Of a stretch of 64,000 nucleotides of DNA, positions 58,428-64,000 are shown one piece after another. A program made the translations under genes and the position numbers. The first letter of the stretch is position 1. The number at the start of each line of letters is the position of its first letter. The stretch is from Rubellimicrobium aerolatum (GTDB taxonomy: Bacteria > Pseudomonadota > Alphaproteobacteria > Rhodobacterales > Rhodobacteraceae). Below the pieces are notes generated by a model. That model made no database searches. It saw only the letters and a list, made by a program, of their open reading frames with translations, and was not told the DNA's origin. The stretch is taken from positions 124,001 to 188,000 of the forward strand of contig NZ_JAGGJP010000006.1 of assembly GCF_017872975.1 (NCBI RefSeq), read 5' to 3'.

Positions 58428-59717
58428 ATGCGGATCATCGTCTTGGGAGCGGGCGTCATCGGAGTGACCTCGGCCTGGTATCTGGCCGAGGCGGGCCACG
58501 AGGTCACGGTGATCGACCGCCAGCCCGCGCCGGCGCGAGAGACGAGCTTTGCCAACGCGGGCGAGGTGTCGCCCGGCTACTCCGCCCCCTGGGCCGCGCC
58601 GGGCATCCCGCTGAAGGCGCTGAAGTGGATGATGCAGCGCCACGCGCCGCTGATCGTGCAGCCCCGGCCGGACTGGGCGAAGCTGACCTGGCTGGCGCGG
58701 ATGCTGGGGAACTGCACGCCCGAGGCCTACAATGCCAACAAGGCGCGGATGGTGCGGCTGGCCGAGTATTCGCGCGACTGCCTTGGCGCGCTGCGCGACG
58801 AGACCGGCATCGCCTACGACGAGCGGAGGCTGGGGACGTTGCAGGTCTTCCGCAAGGAGGCGCAGATGGCGGCGGCGGAAAAGGACATCGCCGTGCTGCG
58901 CGAGGGCGGCGTGCCCTTCGAGGTGCTGGACGCCGAGGGCTGCGCCCGAGCCGAGCCGGGGCTGGCCAAGGGCGAGATCGTCGGCGGGCTGCGGCTGCCG
59001 GGCGACGAGACGGGGGACTGCTTCAAGTTCACGACCGCGCTGGCGGCGCTGTGCGAGGCGAAGGGCGTCGCCTTCCGCTATGGCGTCGGCGTGGAGCGTC
59101 TGGTGGTCGAGGGCGGGCGGGTCACGGGCGCCATGACGGCCGAGGGGCCGGTCACGGGCGACGCGGTGGTGGTGGCGCTGGGGAGCTTCTCGCCGGCGCT
59201 GGTGAAGCCGCTGGGGCTCGGGCTGCCGGTCTATCCGGTGAAGGGCTATTCGCTGACGCTGCCGGTTGTGGACGCCGGGGCCGCTCCGGTGTCCACGGTG
59301 ATGGACGAGACCTACAAGGTGGCGATCACCCGGCTGGGCGACCGCATCCGGGTGGGGGGCTTGGCCGAGATTGCCGGGTTCGACCTGTCGCTGCCGCCCG
59401 CGAGGAAGGCGACGCTGCTTCGTTCGGTCGAGGGGCTGTTCGGGGGCGCGGGCGATGTGGACCGCGCCGAGTTCTGGTGCGGGCTGCGGCCGATGACGCC
59501 GGACGGGACGCCGGTCGTGGGGCGGACGCCGGTGCCGGGGCTGTTCCTCAACACCGGGCACGGGACGCTGGGCTGGACGATGGCGGCGGGATCGGGCCGG
59601 GTGCTGGCGGACATCGTGTCGGGCCGGCGGTCGGGGATCGAGACGGCCGACCTCGGGATCGCGCGGTATGGGCGCGAGGGGCGGCGGGGCGGCGCCCTGG
59701 TGCCGGCGCGCGCCTAG
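58428..59717 (+). CDS. dadA: D-amino acid dehydrogenase
   Basis: A 429-residue FAD-dependent enzyme oxidising D-amino acids, chiefly D-alanine, at the membrane. The FAD loop is [21 protein letters not shown], with [22 protein letters not shown], and the C-terminal [26 protein letters not shown] site precedes the ATG. Its TAG overlaps the stop of the TSUP gene (CTAG, 59714-59717). Confidence 0.94.
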   Translation: MRIIVLGAGVIGVTSAWYLAEAGHEVTVIDRQPAPARETSFANAGEVSPGYSAPWAAPGIPLKALKWMMQRHAPLIVQPRPDWAKLTWLARMLGNCTPEAYNANKARMVRLAEYSRDCLGALRDETGIAYDERRLGTLQVFRKEAQMAAAEKDIAVLREGGVPFEVLDAEGCARAEPGLAKGEIVGGLRLPGDETGDCFKFTTALAALCEAKGVAFRYGVGVERLVVEGGRVTGAMTAEGPVTGDAVVVALGSFSPALVKPLGLGLPVYPVKGYSLTLPVVDAGAAPVSTVMDETYKVAITRLGDRIRVGGLAEIAGFDLSLPPARKATLLRSVEGLFGGAGDVDRAEFWCGLRPMTPDGTPVVGRTPVPGLFLNTGHGTLGWTMAAGSGRVLADIVSGRRSGIETADLGIARYGREGRRGGALVPARA

Positions 59718-60553
59718 AGCAGGTCCCAGAGGAAGCGGGCCGAGACGAACAGCAGGAACAGCCCGAACGACGTGGAGAGCGCGCGCCGCGACAGGCGGTG
59801 CGCGAGGGTGACGCCGAGGCGGGTGGTCAGCAGCGTCGTCGGCATGGTGGCGGCCACCGTGAGCCAGGAGACGTAGCCGGTCGCATCCAGCGGCAGGCCG
59901 GGCTTGCCCCAGCCGGCGTAGATGTAGCCCAGCGTCGCGGGGAGGGCGATCAGCACCCCCGCGCCCGCGCCGGTGGACACCGCGCGGTGGATCGAGACGC
60001 CGTGGAGCGTCAGGATCAGGTTGGTGATCGCGCCGCCGCCGATGCCCATGAGAGAGGACAGGAGGCCGGTGATCGCGCCGTAGACCCGCAGCGCCGCGCG
60101 CCCCGGAAGGCCCTCGCGGACCCGCCAGCCCTCGCCGCCCAGGAGGAGCTTGGCGGCGTTGACGCCGGCGACGGCCACGAAGACGACCTGGAAGATCCAG
60201 GGCTCGGCGACGCGGGCGATGAGCGAGCCGAGGAGCACCCCGAGGATCACGGGAACGGCCCAGAGCCGCAGGAGGTCCATGTCCACGGTGCCGCGTTTGA
60301 GATGCGCGCGGGCCGACAGGAACGAGGTCGGGATGATGAGGGCGAGCGAGGTGCCGACCGCCAGGGGCATCCGCACGTCGTCGCCGATCCCCAGCACCCC
60401 GAAGGCCTGGAAGAAGATCGGAACCGAGATCGCCCCGCCGCCGATGCCGAAGAGCCCGGCCAGGAAGCCGATGGCCGATCCCGCGACGAGGAGCGTGAGC
60501 AGGAGCGGCAGGACGTCGAGGAAGAGGTCCACGAGGGTCTGGGAGGCTTGCAC
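59714..60553 (-). CDS. TSUP-family (TauE/SafE) membrane transporter
   Basis: A 279-residue multi-pass protein with two internal repeats, each with the GIGGGAI motif ([18 protein letters not shown] and [14 protein letters not shown]). The family moves sulfite, sulfoacetate or other organic anions. Its substrate is unknown; it is convergent to dadA and ends in the shared CTAG. Confidence 0.88.
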   Translation of the reverse strand: MQASQTLVDLFLDVLPLLLTLLVAGSAIGFLAGLFGIGGGAISVPIFFQAFGVLGIGDDVRMPLAVGTSLALIIPTSFLSARAHLKRGTVDMDLLRLWAVPVILGVLLGSLIARVAEPWIFQVVFVAVAGVNAAKLLLGGEGWRVREGLPGRAALRVYGAITGLLSSLMGIGGGAITNLILTLHGVSIHRAVSTGAGAGVLIALPATLGYIYAGWGKPGLPLDATGYVSWLTVAATMPTTLLTTRLGVTLAHRLSRRALSTSFGLFLLFVSARFLWDLL

Positions 60554-60694
60554 GTCGGGCTCCGTCAGGTCTGCGGCCCTTGGTTGTCAGGCCGGGGCGG
60601 GAGTTGCAACCGCCGGCCCTCTTGTGACGCCGTGTCCCGGTGACGGCGGGCCGAGGGCGGGATAAGGCTGGACCGGGCGAATCCGGGAGCCGCG

Positions 60695-61450
60695 ATGTTC
60701 ACCTCCGACATGATCCTCGACGCGACGCTGATCCCGGCGATGCTGGTCGCGCTGGTGGCGGGGCTTCTGTCCTTCCTGAGCCCCTGCGTCCTGCCGATCG
60801 TGCCGCCGTATCTGGCCTACATGGGCGGCGTGTCGGTGGGCGAGATGACCGAGGCGCGGGCGGCGCGGGGGCGGGCGCTGCTGGCGGCGGTGTTCTTCGT
60901 GCTGGGGCTGTCCACCGTGTTCCTGCTGCTGGGGGCGGCGGCCTCCACGCTCGGGCGGGCGCTGCTGCAATGGCAGGGCTGGTTCGTGACGGGGGCGGGC
61001 GTCGTCATCATGATCTTCGGCGCGCATTTCCTGGGCGTGCTGCGAATCCCGTTCCTGGCGCGCGAGGCGCGGCTCGATGCCGGGGACCGGGGCGGGTCGG
61101 CCTTCGGGGCCTACCTGCTGGGGCTGGCCTTCGCCTTCGGCTGGACGCCATGCCTGGGGCCGATCCTGGGGGCGATCCTGGGGCTGGCGGCGACCGAGGC
61201 GGACGTGGCGCGGGGGATGGCGCTGCTGGCGACCTACGCGATGGGCCTGGGCATTCCCTTCCTGCTGGTGGCGGCGTTCTTTCCGCGCCTGGGCGGGGTC
61301 ATGCGGGCGATGCGACGGCACATGGAGCGGATCGAGAGGGTCTCGGGGCTGCTGCTGTGGACGGTGGGGCTGCTCATGGTCACGGGGCAGTTCACCGCCT
61401 TTTCGTGGTGGCTGCTGGAAAGCTTCCCGGCGCTGGCCGCGATCGGCTGA
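60695..61450 (+). CDS. ccdA: Cytochrome c biogenesis protein CcdA
   Basis: A 251-residue membrane thiol-reductant transporter (DsbD gamma-type). The paired cysteines are in LSFLSPCVLPIVPPYLAYM and AFGWTPCLGPILGAILG. About six membrane segments are apparent. It passes electrons to CcmG/CcmH, linking to the ccm genes near 17-21 kb. The start MFTSDMILDA is assumed. Confidence 0.93.
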   Translation: MFTSDMILDATLIPAMLVALVAGLLSFLSPCVLPIVPPYLAYMGGVSVGEMTEARAARGRALLAAVFFVLGLSTVFLLLGAAASTLGRALLQWQGWFVTGAGVVIMIFGAHFLGVLRIPFLAREARLDAGDRGGSAFGAYLLGLAFAFGWTPCLGPILGAILGLAATEADVARGMALLATYAMGLGIPFLLVAAFFPRLGGVMRAMRRHMERIERVSGLLLWTVGLLMVTGQFTAFSWWLLESFPALAAIG

Positions 61451-61631
61451 GGGGACCACGAGGTCGGGCGGCGATTCGCGTTCGAGCTTGGCTCAATCGA
61501 TCGGATCTTCAACTCGTCCGAACGAGTTAGGCCACGGACCGCCTTTCGGCTGTCTATGGCGAAGCGTTCCGTGTTGCTAGCTTGGGCCATGAGCGGTCCG
61601 TTCGGACCGGCTGCGGAACATAGCGGGATCC

Positions 61632-62090
61632 ATGTCTTACGTTTCCAGACTACGCACCCTGGTGCACAAGAACCTCGTGCTGCCCGGCATGGCGGGCTAC
61701 TACCGCCGCGTCTACGGGATGAATATCGGCGAGCAGGTGCGGATCTCGCGGGGGGCGCGGCTCGACAAGACCAACCCGGGCGGCATCCATATCGGTGACT
61801 ACACGGCGATCACCTCGGGCGCGGCGATCCTCACGCATGATTTCGTGAACCGCCGCCACGTGGACGTGCACATCGGCTCGAACTGCTTCATCGGCTTCGG
61901 GGTCGTGGTCATGCCCGGCGTCCGCATCGGCGACTCGGTGATCGTGACCGCCAACTCCGTGGTGGGGCGCGACGTGCCTTCCAACTGCGTGGTCATGGGC
62001 AACCCCGCCCGCGTCGTGGAGCAGAACATCGTCACCGGCCCCTGGGGCATCCGCCTCGACAAGGGCGACTCGTCCGAAATCAAGCACTAG
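61632..62090 (+). CDS. Hexapeptide-repeat acyltransferase
   Basis: A 152-residue left-handed beta-helix O-acetyltransferase. Hexapeptide turns run from YGMNIGEQVRISRGARLDKT through GGIHIGDYTAITSGAAILTHDF to VVVMPGVRIGDSVIVTANSVV. The catalytic-type histidine is in ILTHDFVN. The acceptor is likely a sugar of a surface polysaccharide. It starts the ACP cluster below, with 8 nt to the next gene. Confidence 0.82.
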   Translation: MSYVSRLRTLVHKNLVLPGMAGYYRRVYGMNIGEQVRISRGARLDKTNPGGIHIGDYTAITSGAAILTHDFVNRRHVDVHIGSNCFIGFGVVVMPGVRIGDSVIVTANSVVGRDVPSNCVVMGNPARVVEQNIVTGPWGIRLDKGDSSEIKH

Positions 62091-62098
62091 GAACAGAC

Positions 62099-62356
62099 AT
62101 GCCGCAGCTCGACGCCACCATCCGCCAGGTCTTCGGCCAGATCTGGCAGAGCGAGAAGACCAGCCCCGCGCCGGAGCTGGCGCCCGAGACGGTGCTGCTG
62201 GACACCGGCCTCGACAGCCTGGGCTTCGCCATCTTCGTGTCCGCCCTGGAGGAGGAGCTGGGCTACGACCCCTTCGCCCTGTCGCAGGACGCCTACTATC
62301 CCCAGACCTTCGCGGAGTTCGTGGCCTTCTACGACAGGTTCCGGCAAGCGGCATGA
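62099..62356 (+). CDS. Acyl carrier protein
   Basis: An 85-residue carrier. The phosphopantetheine serine is in LDTGLDSLGFAIFV near residue 41. It differs from the housekeeping AcpP, and the next gene's start overlaps its stop, so it is a dedicated carrier for the acyl-activating enzyme. Confidence 0.9.
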   Translation: MPQLDATIRQVFGQIWQSEKTSPAPELAPETVLLDTGLDSLGFAIFVSALEEELGYDPFALSQDAYYPQTFAEFVAFYDRFRQAA

Positions 62357-63669
62357 GCGTGCTGGCCCGGCTCGTCCGCGACGGCGTCCGCGTCGGCGGA
62401 TCTGTGGAGGTCACGGCCGAGGCGCTGCGAGCCACCGGCCCGCGCCGGGAGCTGGCGTCCTCGCGCGTGGCGCTGGTCCTGCGCGACCCGGTGGATGTCG
62501 TGCGGGCGGTCTGCGCCCTGGACGGGCAGGTTCCGGCCATGCTGATCCTGTCCGGCGCAACCGGCGCGGAGGCGGTGTCCACGCTGATGCGGCAGGCCGG
62601 GTGCGAGGCCCTGCTGACAGACCGAGAGGATCTGCTCGCCCGGCCGGGGGCGCGACGGCTGGAGGAGGCGCTGACGCCCGGCCGTCAGGCCGGTGCGGTC
62701 GCGACGGCATGGCTGATGACGACCTCGGGCACGACAGGCCTTCCCAAGATCGTCCCGCACGATCTCGCGTCGCTGGCGCGGACGGTGAAGCGGCGACCGG
62801 CACCGGGCGGCGCCGTATGGGGGCTGCTCTACGACCCCAGCCGCTTTGCCGGGATGCAGGTGGTGCTGCAGGCCCTGATCGGTGGCGACCGCCTCGTGGT
62901 GGCCGATCCGCGCCTTCCCTTCGGCGAGCAGGTGGCGACGCTGGCGGCGGCGGGGGTCACGCACCTGTCGATGACGCCGACGCTCTGGCGGCGGCTCCTC
63001 ATGGCGCCCGGGCGCGACGCCCTGCCGCTCCGGCAGGTGACCCTGGGCGGCGAGGTCGCGGACCAGCCGCTGCTGTCCGCCCTGGCGGCCGCCTATCCCC
63101 GCGCGCGGATCTCGCACATCTACGCCTCGACCGAGGCCGGTGTCGGCTTCTCGGTCACGGATGGGCTGGCCGGCTTTCCGGAAGGCTACCTCGACCGAGC
63201 GCCGGACGGGGTGAGGCTCAGGCTGATCGACGGGATGCTCTGGCTGAAGGCGCCCGGCGCGGCGCGCGGCGGCCCAAACCTCGACATGGACGAGGACGGC
63301 TTCGTCCGCACCGGCGACCGGCTGGAGGTCGCGGCGGGGCGGGCGCGCTTCCTGGGTCGCGACAGCGGCCTCATCAACGTGGGTGGCGCCAAGGTCCATC
63401 CGGAGCGGGTGGAGGCCGTCCTGACGGCGGTGCCGGGCGTCGTCATGGCGAAGGTCACGGGCCGGCGCAGCCCCATGGCGGGCGCCCTCGTCGCGGCCGA
63501 GGTGCAGCTCGCCCCCGGCCTGGATCCGGCGCTGGCGCGGAGGACGATCCTCGACGCCTGCCGGGCCCACCTGGAGCGGGAGGCGGTGCCGGCCATCCTG
63601 CGCTTCGTCGATGGCTTCGAGACCAACGCGGCCGGCAAGCTGGTGCGGACGGCGCAGGTGGAGGCATGA
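62353..63669 (+). CDS. Acyl-activating (ANL) adenylating enzyme
   Basis: A 438-residue AMP-forming enzyme. The P-loop is MTTSGTTGLPKIVPHD, the A5 motif is IYASTEAGVGFSV, A7 is VRTGDRL, and the C-terminal lysine lies in NAAGKLVRTAQVEA. It should load an acyl or aryl acid onto the ACP at 62099. At about 440 residues it is shorter than most ANL enzymes. It overlaps the ACP stop and the SDR start. Confidence 0.85.
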   Translation: MSVLARLVRDGVRVGGSVEVTAEALRATGPRRELASSRVALVLRDPVDVVRAVCALDGQVPAMLILSGATGAEAVSTLMRQAGCEALLTDREDLLARPGARRLEEALTPGRQAGAVATAWLMTTSGTTGLPKIVPHDLASLARTVKRRPAPGGAVWGLLYDPSRFAGMQVVLQALIGGDRLVVADPRLPFGEQVATLAAAGVTHLSMTPTLWRRLLMAPGRDALPLRQVTLGGEVADQPLLSALAAAYPRARISHIYASTEAGVGFSVTDGLAGFPEGYLDRAPDGVRLRLIDGMLWLKAPGAARGGPNLDMDEDGFVRTGDRLEVAAGRARFLGRDSGLINVGGAKVHPERVEAVLTAVPGVVMAKVTGRRSPMAGALVAAEVQLAPGLDPALARRTILDACRAHLEREAVPAILRFVDGFETNAAGKLVRTAQVEA

Positions 63670-64000
63670 AGCCCGTCCTCGTCACGGGCACCTCGCGCGG
63701 GCTCGGCCTCGCCATCCTGCGGCGGCTGCTCGACGATCCCGCCGGCTACACCGTCGCGGGCCTGAGCCGGACCCGGAGCCCCGAGGCCGAGGCCCTGGCG
63801 GAGCGGCACCCCGGCCGCGTCGATCTTGTCTCCTGCGACCTGTCGGACATCGACGCGCTGCCGGCCGTGGTCTCGGACCTCGCGCGGCGGCACGGGCCGT
63901 TCTGGGGCCTCGTCAACAACGCCGGCCTGGGGCTGAGCGGGGTCCTCGCCACCATGCATCGGTCCGACATCGAGCGGATGATGGCCGTGAACCTGATGGC
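63666..64000 (+). CDS. Short-chain dehydrogenase/reductase, N-terminal part
   Basis: The first 111 or so residues of an SDR, cut by the right edge. The cofactor motif is VTGTSRGLGLAILRR, DLSDI follows, and the NAG motif is LVNNAGLGLSG. The catalytic YxxxK lies beyond the edge. It overlaps the ANL stop (ATGA), so it is a FabG-like step of the same cluster. Confidence 0.85.
   Translation, partial: MKPVLVTGTSRGLGLAILRRLLDDPAGYTVAGLSRTRSPEAEALAERHPGRVDLVSCDLSDIDALPAVVSDLARRHGPFWGLVNNAGLGLSGVLATMHRSDIERMMAVNLM

Overview
The window is about 64 kb of very GC-rich chromosomal DNA, almost fully coding, from an alphaproteobacterium of the Rhodobacterales (Rhodobacteraceae or Paracoccaceae). The argument is gene content and order: purL-bolA-grxD, argC-ccmE-(gene transfer agent endolysin and holin)-ccmF-ccmH, gltX divergent from comEC, an Anbu proteasome-like cluster, and codons that nearly always end in G or C. 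The genus cannot be named from sequence alone. I saw no rRNA, tRNA, CRISPR array, insertion sequence or plasmid replication gene.

Layout. 0-9 kb: mmsA (cut by the left edge) with a divergent LysR gene, a CBS protein, coaD, an L,D-transpeptidase, gap, tkt and zapA. 9-16 kb: grxD, bolA, purL, a candidate small RNA, a LysR regulator, murI, a CPBP protease running in frame into a DUF2171 protein, and argC. 16-26 kb: cytochrome c maturation (ccmE, ccmF, ccmH) wrapped around a GTA-type lysis pair, then gltA, gltX and comEC. 26-34 kb: a CoxG-like protein, a mannonate dehydratase/SDR pair, and a minus-strand Anbu operon (ATP-grasp, alpha-E, transglutaminase, Anbu, phosphatase). 34-41.5 kb: a full D-xylose locus (xylR divergent from xylFHGBA). 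41.5-50 kb: an EmrAB-type pump with its TetR regulator, DUF808, a SIR2-domain protein coupled to a HAD nucleotidase, a polar amino acid ABC transporter and small cell-wall genes. 51-54 kb: the lower part of an L-fucose (deoxyhexonate) oxidative pathway. 54-62 kb: gcvTHP, dadA, a TSUP transporter and ccdA. 61.6-64 kb: the start of an acyltransferase, ACP, acyl-activating enzyme and SDR cluster, cut by the right edge.

How the genes work together. Sugar acid and pentose use (xyl, uxuA, fucose genes) feeds central carbon enzymes (gap, tkt, gltA). Cytochrome c assembly genes lie in two places (ccmEFH and ccdA). Gene transfer agent biology touches the window twice: the cell-lysis cassette inside the ccm cluster and comEC, the DNA-uptake channel used by GTA recipients.

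Most unusual signals: (1) a 44-nt two-block motif, identical in both blocks and in spacing, found once upstream of the GTA lysis genes and once in the gap between the fucose genes and gcvP, with a partial third copy near uxuA; (2) a switch of GC skew at about 20-24 kb that does not depend on gene orientation; (3) an in-frame CPBP-DUF2171 readthrough; (4) a candidate small RNA with a CUCCCU loop; (5) a SIR2-HAD gene pair; (6) a perfect 35-nt AT-rich palindrome next to gcvP.
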